From Nocardioides sp. CER19 (lineage in GTDB: Bacteria; Actinomycetota; Actinomycetes; Propionibacteriales; Nocardioidaceae), in NCBI RefSeq assembly GCF_029846275.1, contig NZ_JARVWS010000001.1, positions 558,001 to 622,000 on the forward strand: a DNA stretch of 64,000 nt. The letters are read 5' to 3'. The notes beneath the pieces are model-generated. The model saw nothing but the letters and a program-made list of their open reading frames with translations, was not told the DNA's origin and did not search any database. The position numbers were made by a program, and so were the translations under genes. Below are positions 7,856 through 19,747 of the stretch, piece by piece (within the stretch, counting starts at the first letter, position 1; each line of letters begins with the position of its first letter).

Positions 7856-8425
7856 TCAGACCGGTCCTCGCAAGGGCCGGTAGCGCAGGGCGAACGCGCC
7901 CGACCGGAACTCGTGGCGGTCCACGAGCTCGAGCTGGATGCGCTCACGCAGACCGGCGAGCAACGTCGGGCCGTGTCCGGCCAGGACCGGCTGCACGAGG
8001 AACACGTACTCGTCGATCAGCCCCAGGTCTGCCAGCGCCAGGGGGAGCGTCACGCCACCCACGAACAGGCCCTCACCCGGCTCCTGCTTGAGCCGCCGAA
8101 CCGCTTGCCCCAGCTCGCCTCGCAGCAGCTCGGCCTGCCAATCGGGCCCGCTCAGCGTGCTCGACACGACGTACTTCTTCGTCCGGTCGATGGCCTCGGC
8201 GAACGGGATCTGCCACTCATCCATCCAGTCGGGCCACGTGCCCGTGGCCGGCTTCCGCCACGCCGACTCCATCATCCCGTAGGTCACCCGGCCGAACAGC
8301 AGGGCATCGGCCCGCTCCATCTCAGCGGTCCAGTGGCGCATCGACTCCTCGTCGGGTGGGAGCCCTGCCTCGTGGTGGCAGCAACCGTCGAGCGTGACGT
8401 TGATCGAGTATCGAAGTGGTCTCAT
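7856..8425 (-). CDS. Dihydrofolate reductase family protein (RibD C-terminal fold)
   Basis: A 189-residue protein with the RibD_C/DHFR-like pattern: SINVTLDGCCHH at the N-terminus, ADALLFGRVTYGMMESAW, then KYVVSSTL, LFVGGVTLPLALADLGLIDEYVFLVQPVLAGHGPTL. Such stand-alone proteins are predicted NADPH-dependent reductases whose substrates are mostly unknown; they are not the essential DHFR. The ATG at 8425 has GGGAG 8 nt upstream and matches where family similarity begins. It is divergent from the glutamate decarboxylase gene with 127 bp between. Confidence 0.88.
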   Translation of the reverse strand: MRPLRYSINVTLDGCCHHEAGLPPDEESMRHWTAEMERADALLFGRVTYGMMESAWRKPATGTWPDWMDEWQIPFAEAIDRTKKYVVSSTLSGPDWQAELLRGELGQAVRRLKQEPGEGLFVGGVTLPLALADLGLIDEYVFLVQPVLAGHGPTLLAGLRERIQLELVDRHEFRSGAFALRYRPLRGPV

Positions 8426-8552
8426 CTCGTTGCTCCCTTGGTGCGCGCAGCGTCTCACCGGATCGTGCTCCCATACCGGCGGAGCCCTTCTCCGTGGACC
8501 TCACCCTTTTCGGTTGGTTCGGGCCGTTGACGATGGGCGTTCACTCGACCGC

Positions 8553-9923
8553 ATGACCAGTGGCGACTCCTTCGCAGCGGCGTTGTACGGCAACCGGTTC
8601 CTGACCCAGCCCGCCCCGGCGACCCACTTCCCCGACACGGGGATGACCGCCTTGGAGGCGATGCGGCTGGTCGACGAGGACGTCGCCATGGAGGGCGACC
8701 CGCAACGCAACCTCGCCACCTTCGTCACGACGTGGATGGAGCCGGAGGCACAGCGGATCATCGCGGAGAACCTGCACCGCAACTTCATCGACCACGCGGA
8801 GTACCCGATCTCGGCCGAGATCGAGCAACGGTGCGTACGGATGCTGGCGGACCTCTTCCACGCGCCCGGCCCCACGACCGGGTGCCGGACGCAGGGGTCG
8901 TCCGAGGCGATCATGCTCGGCGCGCTGTCACTGAAGTGGAAGTGGCGCGAGCGTCGCAGGGCCGCCGGCGGGTCGCTCGACCGGCCGAACCTGGTGTTCG
9001 GCGGCGACGTCCACGTCGTCTGGGAGAAGTTCTGCCGCTACTTCGACGTGGAGCCGCGGATCATCCCGCTGGCCGAGGACAAGTACACGATCGGCCCGGA
9101 CGACGTCGAGCCCCACCTCGACGAGAACACGATCGGGGTCGTGGCCGTCCTCGGGACGACGTTCACCGGGCACAAGGACGACGTCGTCGGCATCAACGAG
9201 CTGCTCCTGCGCGTCAAGGAGGAGCGCGAGCTCGACATCCCCATCCACGTCGACGCGGCGAGCGGTGGCTTCGTGTGGCCGTTCCTCTTCCCGGAGTCGA
9301 GGTGGGACTTCCAGCTCGAGCAGGTCCGCTCGATCAACGTGTCGGGCCACAAATACGGCCTGGTCTACCCCGGCATCGGCTGGCTGGTCTTCCGCGAGGA
9401 GTCCGACCTCGCTCAGGACCTGGTCTTCTACGAGAACTACCTCGGCAAGACCGACGCCACGTTCACCCTCAACTTCTCCACGGGCGCCTCGATGGTCCTG
9501 GCGCAGTACTACAACTTCGTCCGGCTCGGCCGGGAGGGCTACACCTACGTGATGCGCCAGATGCAGGAGAACGCGCGGGCGCTGGCCGGGCACGCGGCGG
9601 AGAGCGGACGCTTCGAGGTGATCGGCAGCGACCTCGAGCAGCTCCCGCTGGTCGCGTTCCGGCTCGCCGGCAAGAACGGGTACGACGAGTCCGACATCGC
9701 CTGGCAGCTCTCGGCCGAGCGCGGGTGGATGGTGCCGGCCTACACGCTGCCCCCGAACGCCGAGCACGTGAAGATCCTGCGGGCGCTGGTCAAGGAGACC
9801 ATGAGCCGCGAGCAGGTGGAGCGCCTGACCCGGGACATGCACGAGGCCTGCAAGACCCTCGACAAGAAGGGCGGCGCCCACGAGACGGAGCGGCAGCAGG
9901 TCAAGCAGGGCACCGGCTACTGA
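8553..9923 (+). CDS. gadB: Glutamate decarboxylase
   Basis: PLP enzyme converting L-glutamate to GABA and CO2, consuming a proton; used in acid tolerance or GABA metabolism. The 456-residue length is normal. Visible motifs include the conserved N-terminal ERNFIDH-type segment (here NLHRNFIDHAEYP), GCRTQGSSEAIMLG, the PLP aspartate in HVDAASGGFVWPF and the Schiff-base lysine in SINVSGHKYG. The start ATG at 8553 (MTSGDSFAAALYGNRF) fits family N-termini. No antiporter gene (GadC) lies next to it. Its stop overlaps the stop of the convergent sulfite-oxidase-family gene by 7 nt. Confidence 0.95.
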   Translation: MTSGDSFAAALYGNRFLTQPAPATHFPDTGMTALEAMRLVDEDVAMEGDPQRNLATFVTTWMEPEAQRIIAENLHRNFIDHAEYPISAEIEQRCVRMLADLFHAPGPTTGCRTQGSSEAIMLGALSLKWKWRERRRAAGGSLDRPNLVFGGDVHVVWEKFCRYFDVEPRIIPLAEDKYTIGPDDVEPHLDENTIGVVAVLGTTFTGHKDDVVGINELLLRVKEERELDIPIHVDAASGGFVWPFLFPESRWDFQLEQVRSINVSGHKYGLVYPGIGWLVFREESDLAQDLVFYENYLGKTDATFTLNFSTGASMVLAQYYNFVRLGREGYTYVMRQMQENARALAGHAAESGRFEVIGSDLEQLPLVAFRLAGKNGYDESDIAWQLSAERGWMVPAYTLPPNAEHVKILRALVKETMSREQVERLTRDMHEACKTLDKKGGAHETERQQVKQGTGY

Positions 9924-10996
9924 CCGACCACGTCGACGTACTGCACCTCGACGGCGTTGTTGCCGTAGCCCAGCCGGTTCCAGGGCGGTACGTCGGGCTG
10001 GACGTTGCCGGCGGCGTCGGTGGCCCGCGCCCGCAGCGAGTGCCGCCCCGGCGTGGCGTCCCACGTGAACGTCCAGCTCTGCCACTCGTAGGGACCCCTC
10101 GGCGGATCCAGCTCCGCCGCCTGCCACTCGCCGGCGCCGGCGAGGCTGACCTCGACGGCCGTCACCGGACCGGTTCCCGACCACGCCTTGCCGCGCACCG
10201 TGCAGGTCCCGGCGGGGATGGTCGAGGCGGGCGCCGGGTCGGTCACCCGGGCGCGGACCCGCATGTAGGTGACCGGCTCGTGCGGACGGTCCGGCCACTC
10301 GTAGACGTAGTGCCCGGTCTGGAACTCGCCGGTGAAGGGCCGGGTGAGCACCTCGATGCTCCGCAGCCACTTGACCGAGGCGACGGCGAACCACCGCGGG
10401 ACGACCAGTCGGAACGGGCTTCCGTGGTCGGGCTCGAGCGGCTCGCCGTTCATGTCGTAGGCGACCAGGATCTCGGACGCCGGGTCGGCCGCATGAGCCA
10501 GCGACAGCGACCGCACGAAGGTCAGGTGGTCGCCGGTCTCCGGCAGCACCGGGGTGAGGTGGTAGCTGCCGCTGTCGGCACCGGTGAAGCACACCTCCAC
10601 CCCATCGGGGCGCGGCGCGGCCGCGGCGAGTACGTCGCTCAGGCGCGCGCCTCGCCACACGGCCGTCGAGACGGCGTACCCGCCCCACGGCTCGCCGGTG
10701 GGCAGCGGCCGGGTGTCGAGCCGCCCGTTGCCGGCGCACTCCAGCGTCACGGCGTGCTCGACGGCCGGGAGCGCGCGCAGGTCGGCCAGCGTGAGGGACA
10801 GCGGCCGGTCGACGGCCCCGCCGACGCTCAGCGTGCCGTCATGGACCGGCAGCGCGAAGTTGCTGCGCACGTAGTGCTCCCGCGTCGGGGTGATCTCCGC
10901 GCCGAGCGCTCGCGGGGGTGCCTCCGCGTTGAAGGGCTGCGGGTTGATCATGACCAGCTGCTCACGCGCCTGCTGGACGTCGATCTCGACTGTCAT
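9917..10996 (-). CDS. Sulfite oxidase-family molybdopterin enzyme
   Basis: A 359-residue protein with an oxidoreductase molybdopterin-binding domain (about residues 35-215) and a C-terminal Mo-co dimerisation domain (about 235-355). The molybdenum-ligand cysteine is in VTLECAGNGR; PRWFAVASVKWL and NGEPLEPDHGSPFRLVVP are typical of the SUOX fold. No haem domain and no signal peptide, so it is probably cytoplasmic and uses an unknown electron acceptor. Known relatives oxidise sulfite or reduce S- and N-oxides. Last gene of the five-gene minus-strand cluster, 31 bp after the crotonase gene. The ATG at 10996 has GGAGG upstream. Confidence 0.9.
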   Translation of the reverse strand: MTVEIDVQQAREQLVMINPQPFNAEAPPRALGAEITPTREHYVRSNFALPVHDGTLSVGGAVDRPLSLTLADLRALPAVEHAVTLECAGNGRLDTRPLPTGEPWGGYAVSTAVWRGARLSDVLAAAAPRPDGVEVCFTGADSGSYHLTPVLPETGDHLTFVRSLSLAHAADPASEILVAYDMNGEPLEPDHGSPFRLVVPRWFAVASVKWLRSIEVLTRPFTGEFQTGHYVYEWPDRPHEPVTYMRVRARVTDPAPASTIPAGTCTVRGKAWSGTGPVTAVEVSLAGAGEWQAAELDPPRGPYEWQSWTFTWDATPGRHSLRARATDAAGNVQPDVPPWNRLGYGNNAVEVQYVDVVGQ

Positions 10997-11027
10997 GGGG
11001 ATTCCTCCGGTGACTTCGATGGGTCGG

Positions 11028-11906
11028 TCAGTAGTCCGCGTCGCGGAACACGGGGTCGCGGTCGTCGTTGAAGGCACCGATCCCCTCGACGCGGTCCGGG
11101 TGGACTGCGGAGCGCCAGTGGGCCTCCATCATGATCGCGATGGCCTGCTCGACCGGCTCGCCCTGCCCCGACCGCGCCGCGTGCTTGACCGCCTGGACCG
11201 CCGTCGGCGAGTTGCTCGCGATCTTCCGCGCGATCCTCAGCGCCGCCTCCATCAGGTCGGCCCGGTCGTGCAGCTCGTTGACCATGCCGAGCCGGTAGGC
11301 CTCGTCGGCGGTGATCGGGTCCCCCGTCATGAGCATCTGCAGGGCCCTTCCGGGCGGCAGGAGGCGCGGGAGGAAGACGGGCGAGCCGCCGCCGGCCGCG
11401 AGTCCGAGCATCGCCTCCGGCTGGCCGAAGACGGCCTGACGGCTGGCGATGATGAAGTCGGTGCTCTGGGCGACCTCGCACCCCCCGCCGTACGCGATCC
11501 CGTTGACCGCGGCGAAGACCGGCTTGCGCAGCTGGCGGAGCGTGTAGAGCGTCCGGTCGAAGTCCTGCCGCTGCCGCAGCCACTGCTCCTTGGTCATGCT
11601 CTTGCGCTGGCGCAGGTCGCTGCCGACCGAGAAGGCCCGGTCACCCGCTCCGGTGAGGACCACCACCCGTACGGCGGTGCGCACCGCGACGGTCTCCAGG
11701 ACCTCGGTCAGCAGGGCGCCCATCTCGGTGGAGATCGCGTTGTCGGCGTGCGGGCGGTTGAGGGTGACGATCGCGACCCGTCCGTCCTCGACGACGTCGA
11801 GCAGCACGACCGGCTCGGTGTCCTCCGCGGTGGAGGGTGGGCCGAAGTCGAGTGCGCGCCACCGCTCGGTGGTCTGTTCCGTCTGGGGGATCTGCTGGTC
11901 GGTCAC
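11028..11906 (-). CDS. Enoyl-CoA hydratase/isomerase family protein
   Basis: Crotonase-fold enzyme of 292 residues with an extra ~30-residue N-terminal extension. Oxyanion-hole motifs are visible: AFSVGSDLRQ and NGIAYGGGCEVAQSTDFIIA. A Glu is present in CEVA and in GQPEAMLGL, the usual positions of acid/base residues, so it may hydrate, isomerise or hydrolyse a CoA ester. It starts with GTG at 11906, with GGAG before it, 9 bp after the DyP stop. The combination with DyP peroxidase and a molybdoenzyme is uncommon and does not reveal a substrate. Confidence 0.88.
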   Translation of the reverse strand: MTDQQIPQTEQTTERWRALDFGPPSTAEDTEPVVLLDVVEDGRVAIVTLNRPHADNAISTEMGALLTEVLETVAVRTAVRVVVLTGAGDRAFSVGSDLRQRKSMTKEQWLRQRQDFDRTLYTLRQLRKPVFAAVNGIAYGGGCEVAQSTDFIIASRQAVFGQPEAMLGLAAGGGSPVFLPRLLPPGRALQMLMTGDPITADEAYRLGMVNELHDRADLMEAALRIARKIASNSPTAVQAVKHAARSGQGEPVEQAIAIMMEAHWRSAVHPDRVEGIGAFNDDRDPVFRDADY

Positions 11907-11915
11907 GGGGTCTCC

Positions 11916-13259
11916 TCAGCTGTCCAGGTCGCCCAGCCACTTCAGGGCACGCAGGCCGGGCGCGAAGCAGTACTCGCCGCCGCGGGTGACCACGAACGAC
12001 GGCAGGTCGCGCAGCCGGCGGCGGATCGGCACGTGCGGGATCGTGAAGTCGGTCGGGGCGTGCGCTCCGCCCACGAGCGGGTCGCTCTCCTCGGGCGCAC
12101 CGATGAAGACGCCGTCGTTGATCCACTGCGTCTTCACGAACTCGAACTGCCGTTTGAGGTGTGCCCCGGCGAAGACGAAGACGATGCCGCGGTCGACGCC
12201 ATCGTCCTCGAGCACGTCGTCGGGGAGCAGTGGGCCATAGCTGGTGCCGCGCCTGATCATCCGGTGCAGCCGTACGTCGACACTCCGCTCGTCCTCGAGC
12301 GCGTCGCGCGGGTTGGCGCGCCGGGCGTGCGCCCCGGCCGGGCACTTGAAGCCGCGGAGGTCGTCGCGATAGCCGAAGGAGTTGTTGCGGGCGGGATCCG
12401 CACCGAGCGCCGGGTCGTCTGCGTCAGGGGCCAGCGCCAGCGGCGCGCCACTCGGCCAGCGGCCGACCATCTTCGCGGCGAGCATCCGCTCCTCGTCGCG
12501 GTCCCGCGCCCGGTCCCGCAGGTAGCGGCGGTAGGCCGCGACGTCGGTGTGGAGCTTGCGGAAGACCAGGTAGGTCCCGTTGCGACCCAGCACGTCCGGT
12601 TGCGGCATCGGGGGGAGCGAACCCGTCTCGTCGGGGTAGCCGAGGATGAACTCGCCCGCCTTGATCGGTCGCTCCGAACTGTTGCGTGCGGGGAGACCGC
12701 TTCCCTCGACGTCGGGGTTGCCGATGCCGTCCTTGAACCCGAAGGACGTGCGCCCGGACGGCAGCTGGTAGCAGTCCTGCCGCCAGACCACCTCCACCGA
12801 CGCCAGGTCCTCGTAGCGCGCCCGTGCGCCCGCGGCCACCGCCTCGAGCCGCTCCTCGTCGCGCGCCAGCACTGACACGGCGACGTGCACCGCATCCGTG
12901 CCCAGGGGCCACTCCCAGTGCTCCGGCGCGCTGGCGCCGACGTCGCCCAGCTCGTGGGCGCGGGCCGCCATGCCCTCGCGGAACTCCCGCGGGAAGGTGT
13001 CCAGCGACGAGCGCGGCACACCGAGCGCGGCCAGCCCGGCCCACGTGAAGGCGACGGTCGCCCAGGCCTGGGCACCGGCGCCCTGCGCCCGGTTCCCGGC
13101 GACGAGCAGGGAGTGCAGGCGGCGGACGAGCTCACGGCCCTGGGCCGGGTCGTGCAGGCGCAGCAGCAGGTAGCGGCCGACGTACGGCGACGGGCGCTCG
13201 TGGAGGGCCCCGGCCTGGATGTCGTCCAGCTCGAGGGCCGGCTGCTGCTCGGTGCTCAT
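11916..13259 (-). CDS. Dyp-type peroxidase family protein
   Basis: Haem peroxidase of 447 residues. The signature distal motif GxxDG is present as FGFKDGIGNP, and the proximal haem-ligand region reads CPAGAHARRANPR, with His as iron ligand. Length and the DDIQAGAL start resemble the larger DyP subclass (C/D types). No Tat or Sec signal, so it is cytoplasmic or encapsulated; no encapsulin gene is in the window. These enzymes oxidise dyes, lignin-like phenolics and other donors with H2O2. In the cluster it sits 25 bp after the DUF4331 gene and 9 bp before the crotonase gene. Confidence 0.92.
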   Translation of the reverse strand: MSTEQQPALELDDIQAGALHERPSPYVGRYLLLRLHDPAQGRELVRRLHSLLVAGNRAQGAGAQAWATVAFTWAGLAALGVPRSSLDTFPREFREGMAARAHELGDVGASAPEHWEWPLGTDAVHVAVSVLARDEERLEAVAAGARARYEDLASVEVVWRQDCYQLPSGRTSFGFKDGIGNPDVEGSGLPARNSSERPIKAGEFILGYPDETGSLPPMPQPDVLGRNGTYLVFRKLHTDVAAYRRYLRDRARDRDEERMLAAKMVGRWPSGAPLALAPDADDPALGADPARNNSFGYRDDLRGFKCPAGAHARRANPRDALEDERSVDVRLHRMIRRGTSYGPLLPDDVLEDDGVDRGIVFVFAGAHLKRQFEFVKTQWINDGVFIGAPEESDPLVGGAHAPTDFTIPHVPIRRRLRDLPSFVVTRGGEYCFAPGLRALKWLGDLDS

Positions 13260-13284
13260 CGTCGCCTCCTCGGCGCCTGGTCGG

Positions 13285-14406
13285 TCAGTGGTGCTCGGGA
13301 GGCGTCGGCGGGTCGGGGTTCGGCGGCGCGAGGTAGGGGAAGACGGTCGACGCGGGACGGCTGGACGCGTCCACGCCGTCACTGATCGCGGGGCCCGCGC
13401 CGGCGTTGATCCAGAGGTTGTAGAGGACGTCGATGACGTCGTCGTTGAGGGCACGCCCGCCGCAGCTGCGCGGCACGTCGCCGGCCATCACGGCCCGCTC
13501 GATCTCGAGGAACGAACCCCGCTCGGCGTACGGCCGGGACGGGTCGACGACGAGGTGGTCGGCGAGGACCAGCTCGGTCAGCGGGTGCCCGCCCGACGGG
13601 TCGGGCTGCCACTGGTCGACCCCGTCCAGGCCGTCCCAGAACGCCAGGTTGGCGTTCAGCCTCGCCCGGTAGGCGCCGGTGTAGGAGACACCGAGCGAGA
13701 AGGCGTCCTCCATGTTGTAGAGGTCCCGGATCTCCAGGTCGCGGTTGACCTGGTCGAACTGCTTCGGACCGAGGAGCAGGTTCTTGACCTCCGGGCGCCC
13801 CACCCGCTCGATCCGGACGGAGAGCGTGCCGCGGGTCAGCGTCTCGGCGACCACCGCGACCGGGTCGACCCGCCCCAGCACGGCGGCGCAGTCGATCTCG
13901 ACGAGCAGCCCGAGCACGTTCTTGCCGTCGAGGTAGATCGACCCAGGATCGGTGAAGGCGAGCCGCCCCTCGGCGATGGTCCGCAGCCCGGCCGGCGCGT
14001 CCATGATGAAGGGGTCCCATCGCGGACCTGCGAAGACCCGCAGTCCCGCCCCGTCGTCCTTTCCGGACTCGTCGTCGACGTCGAACGCGACGACCTCGCC
14101 GTCCGGCCGGGTGCAGCGACCGCGCTGGGCGCCACCCGCGGTCGGCGCGTCGAAGACGCAGTCGAGCACCCACTCCGGCCCGTCGGCGGCGCCGACGTGG
14201 CGCGAGGCCGGGTCGACCTCCGCCGGGCGGATCCGGAAGCGGTAGACGAGGCCGTCGGAGAACCGCGCATCGGCCGGTGCGAACGGCAGCGTGTTCATCA
14301 CCAGCGCCAGCCACCCGGGCCGCTCCGGGCTGGGGAACGCGTAGAGGTCGGTGATGTCAGCGATGGGGTCCGCGAGCGCCCGCGGTCCCGAGATGTGGTC
14401 CGACAC
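13285..14406 (-). CDS. DUF4331 family protein
   Basis: A 373-residue protein starting SDHISGPRALADPIADITDLYAFPSPERPG, the characteristic opening of DUF4331. Further family features are DARFSDGLVYRFRI, FAGPRWDPFIMD, KNVLGLLVEID and a C-terminal region with LTELVLADHLVVD and DDVIDVLYNLWIN. The molecular function is unknown; other members are often secreted, but no signal peptide is seen here. The start is GTG at 14406 with GGGAGG 6 nt upstream. Second gene of the redox cluster, 20 bp after the unknown protein. Confidence 0.85.
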   Translation of the reverse strand: MSDHISGPRALADPIADITDLYAFPSPERPGWLALVMNTLPFAPADARFSDGLVYRFRIRPAEVDPASRHVGAADGPEWVLDCVFDAPTAGGAQRGRCTRPDGEVVAFDVDDESGKDDGAGLRVFAGPRWDPFIMDAPAGLRTIAEGRLAFTDPGSIYLDGKNVLGLLVEIDCAAVLGRVDPVAVVAETLTRGTLSVRIERVGRPEVKNLLLGPKQFDQVNRDLEIRDLYNMEDAFSLGVSYTGAYRARLNANLAFWDGLDGVDQWQPDPSGGHPLTELVLADHLVVDPSRPYAERGSFLEIERAVMAGDVPRSCGGRALNDDVIDVLYNLWINAGAGPAISDGVDASSRPASTVFPYLAPPNPDPPTPPEHH

Positions 14407-14426
14407 GATGGCCTCCCGGCGTCCGG

Positions 14427-14972
14427 CTAGGCGTCGGCCGCCTCGTCGAGGAGCGGCTTGAGCGCCGGGTGACTCAACGCCTCCTCGGCGCGCGGGTCGT
14501 CGAGGACCCGGTCGAACGCCCCCCTCAGGCGTTCGGCCTTCCGCAGCTCCTTCACCGTGCCGGGGTAGTTCCGGGCGTACGCCGCCGCGGTGACCTGCGC
14601 GCCGAGGATGAACTCCTTCACCGCGGCCACGTCGGGCAGGCCGGCGTATCCCTCGGTGTGGCGGAAGATCGCGTCGAACAACTGCAGTGGCCCGGCCGCG
14701 AAGTCCTCCATGTAGGCGTCCCAGGAGCCGTCGAAGCTGGTCGCGAACAGCAGCCGGGTGTCGTCGTCGAACAGGGCGAACCGCGCCTCGTGGATGCTGG
14801 CGATCGCGACCTCGTAGTCGCCCGGCCGGTAGCCCGGCGTGTTCTGCAGCGCGGTCAGGGCGTCGCGCAGCTCGTCCGCGTGGCCCGGGATGACCCGGAA
14901 GAAGAGCGTGAACTCGCTGACGGACCCGACCCGGATCCCCGGTCGCGTGGTCCCTTGATCTGCCGTCGTCAC
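14427..14972 (-). CDS. Conserved hypothetical protein, first gene of the DyP cluster
   Basis: A 181-residue protein, probably starting with GTG at 14972 (GAGGAGG about 10 nt upstream); an earlier ATG at 15011 is less likely. The first half (SEFTLFFRVIPGHADELRDAL, then YEVAIASIHEARFALFDDDTRLLFATSFDGSW) looks like a ferredoxin-like dimeric alpha-beta barrel as in ABM/EthD proteins; the second half is helical (AAVKEFILGAQVTAAAYARNYPGTVKEL). No family named with confidence. Its position suggests a role with the DyP peroxidase and DUF4331 protein. Confidence 0.72.
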   Translation of the reverse strand: MTTADQGTTRPGIRVGSVSEFTLFFRVIPGHADELRDALTALQNTPGYRPGDYEVAIASIHEARFALFDDDTRLLFATSFDGSWDAYMEDFAAGPLQLFDAIFRHTEGYAGLPDVAAVKEFILGAQVTAAAYARNYPGTVKELRKAERLRGAFDRVLDDPRAEEALSHPALKPLLDEAADA

Positions 14973-15127
14973 CTGTGCGCCTCCTCGCTTCGTCGTCGCG
15001 CCCCGCGGCACCCGCCACGGCCCATCTGCTCACAGGGCACGAGGGGATGAGGTCACCCGTAGCGGGTGGCTTCGCGTCCGCGGGTCGACCGGCCAGGGCC
15101 CGCGCGAGGGAACTTCGCCGACATCGC

Positions 15128-15156
15128 TTGCGAGCGCCCACGAACCGGGTTATGAC
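15128..15156 (+). promoter_or_regulatory. Putative promoter of the purine degradation operon
   Basis: TTGCGA (15128-15133), a 17-bp spacer and TATGAC (15151-15156), 22 bp before the xdhA ATG. A strong SD, GGAGGGAGG, follows. Transcription from here would give a very short leader. No operator was recognised. Confidence 0.5.
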
Positions 15157-15177
15157 AATCGGAGGGAGGTGTGCGCC

Positions 15178-16604
15178 ATGGCCGAGATCGTGGTCAACGG
15201 CGAGCCGCGCGCCCTGGACGGCGTGCCGCTGCACACCAACGCGCTGGACTTCCTCCGTGGCTGTGGCCTGACCGGCGCCAAGGAGGGCTGCGCGGAGGGC
15301 GAGTGCGGCGCCTGTGCGGTGATGGTGGCGCGGCCGGCCCCGGACGGCTCGGCGGCGACCGAGTGGACGGCCGTCAACAGCTGCCTGGTCCCCGCGGCGG
15401 CGCTCGACGGCCAGGAGGTCGTGACCGTCGAGGGACTCGGTGCTCCCGACTCGCTGCACCCGGTCCAGCACGAGATGGCGGTGCGCGGTGGGTCGCAGTG
15501 CGGCTACTGCACGCCTGGCTTCGTCTGCTCGATGGCCGCGGAGTTCTACCGCGCCGACCGAGCGGCCACCAACGGCACCGGACCGCACCACGACCAGTGG
15601 GGGCCCAACGGCTTCGACCTGCACGCGATCAGCGGCAACCTGTGCCGCTGCACGGGCTACCGGCCGATCAAGGACGCCGCCTTCGCGCTGGGGTTCCCGA
15701 TCGCCGGCGACCCCCTCGCGAGCAGGCGCGCGACCGCGGCCCCGGCGGCGGTGGCCACCCGGCTGCGGGACGAGGAGGCGGCGTACGTGAGGCCGGCGTC
15801 GCTCGCCGAGGCGCTGGCGACCTTGCGCGACCACGAGGACGCGGCCGTCGTCGCGGGCAGCACCGACTGGGGTGTGGAGGTGAACCTGCGCGGGCGTCGG
15901 GCCGACCTGGTCGTGGCCGTCGACCGGCTGCCCGAGCTGCGCGGCTTCTCGGTCGACCGGCAGGAGATCCGTCTCGGCGCCGCGCTCACCCTCAGCGAGG
16001 TCGAGCGGCGCCTCGACGGCCGACTGCCCGTGATCTCGGCGCTGACGAGCCAGTTCGGGTCGCCGTTGATCCGCAACAGCGCCACCCTGGGCGGCAACCT
16101 GGGCACGGGCTCGCCGATCGGCGACAGCCCGCCGGTCCTGCTCGCGCTCGACGCCGCCGTGGTCCTGGAGTCGCTCGACGGCACGCGGACGGTTCCGCTC
16201 GCCGACTACTTCACGGGCTACCGACAGTCCGTACGCCGGCCGGGCGAGCTGATCGCCGAGATCGTGATCCCGCTCCCGGTCAGCGGTGTCACCGGGTTCC
16301 ACAAGATCGCGAAGCGGCGCTTCGACGACATCTCGTCGGTGGCCGTCGGCTATGCCATCGACGTGGTCGACGGGGTGGTCCGCCGTGCCCGGATCGGGAT
16401 GGGCGGGGTCGCGGCGACGCCCCTGCGGGGCCTCGCCACCGAGGCAGCGCTGGAGGGCAGCCCCTGGACCGCCGAGACGGTCGACCGTGCAGCCGCCGTC
16501 CTGGCGGGCGAGGGCACGCCGATCTCCGACCAGCGCTCCAGCGCGGCCTACCGCACGGCGATGCTCGGCCAGTCGCTGCGGAGGCTGTTCGAGGAGGTGG
16601 CGGC

Positions 16605-16608
<4 letters not shown>
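15178..16608 (+). CDS. xdhA: Xanthine dehydrogenase small subunit (2Fe-2S and FAD domains)
   Basis: Electron-transfer subunit of xanthine dehydrogenase (xanthine/hypoxanthine to urate). The 476-residue protein has the plant-type [2Fe-2S] motif GCAEGECGAC (Cys near 38, 43, 46), the second cluster with QCGYCTPGF and LCRCTGYRPI, and a C-terminal FAD domain (AAVVAGSTDWGVEVN, then PLIRNSATLGGNLGTGSP). It starts at the ATG at 15178 behind GGAGGGAGG. First gene of the purine operon; its stop overlaps the xdhB start (ATGA). Confidence 0.95.
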
Positions 16609-18907
<2,299 letters not shown>

Positions 18908-18911
<4 letters not shown>

Positions 18912-19747
18912 CCGCCTGGATCGAGGCCGTGCGCACGTTGCGCACCGCCCGCGAGGCCGGCGTACTGGTGACGCTCATCGAGGTCCGCGGCCATGCGCCC
19001 CGCGAGGCCGGGGCGAAGATGGTCGTCTCCGCCTCACGGACCTGGTCGTCCATCGGCGGCGGCAACCTCGAGGAGGACGCGATCGCCCGCGCCCGCGCGC
19101 TGATCGAGATCGGTGCCGTCGAGCCGGCGTCGTTCACGGCCTCGCTCTCCGACAAGGCGCCGCCCGAGTACGGCGTCCAGTGCTGCGGCGGCGAGGTGAC
19201 CGTGCTGCTGGAGCCGCTGCGGGTCGTCCCGTCGGTCGCCATCTTCGGGATGGGGCACGTCGGCGTCGAGCTGGCCCGGATCCTGGCGCGCCACGACATC
19301 GAGCTGCACCTGGTGGACTCGCGCGACACCCGGCTCGACGCCGAGGTGCTGGTGCCGCTTGAGGACGCCGTCGCCGGCGTGCACCGCCACCACGTCCCGG
19401 TGATCCCGGAGCTCGTGCTCGCGGAGCTCCCCCACGGCACCCAGGTCCTGGTGCTCACCCACGACCACGCCGAGGACCTCGCGATCATCGACGCGGCCCT
19501 GCGCTGCCCCCACCTCGGGTCGGTCGGCCTCATCGGCTCGTCGGCCAAGTGGGCGCGCTTCCGGGCCAAGCTCGCCGCCGCCGGCTTCAGCGCCCACGAG
19601 ATCGACCGCGTCCAGACCCCGATCGGGCTGCCGGGGCTCACCACCAGCAAGGAGCCAGCGGCCATCGCCCTGTCGGTCGCCGCGGCCTGGCTCGCGTCGC
19701 GGGAGTGGGTCAGCGCGGACGCGGCCCGAGCGGCGGACGAGACGTGA
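18908..19747 (+). CDS. xdhC: XdhC, molybdenum cofactor insertion/sulfuration chaperone
   Basis: Accessory protein of 279 residues that binds Moco and delivers it, sulfurated, to XdhB. N-terminal XdhC/CoxI domain: VTLIEVRGHAPREAGAKMVV, WSSIGGGNLEE and the conserved Cys pair in GVQCCGGEVTV. C-terminal Rossmann domain: VAIFGMGHVGVELARIL, VLVLTHDHAEDLAI, LGSVGLIGSSAKWARF. GTG start at 18908 overlapping the xdhB stop (GTGA). Required for XDH maturation, hence co-encoded. Confidence 0.94.

Noticed and set aside
7588..7947. Minus-strand frame with MATVDITGLTCGDTFASVG
   Set aside because: Looks slightly protein-like but is short, overlaps the DHFR-family 3' end and has no family match; treated as non-coding or decayed.
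13285..16302. Very long minus-strand frame through DUF4331 and into xdhA
   Set aside because: Only the 3' part (13285-14406) resembles a protein family; the rest is antisense to xdhA and the unknown gene.
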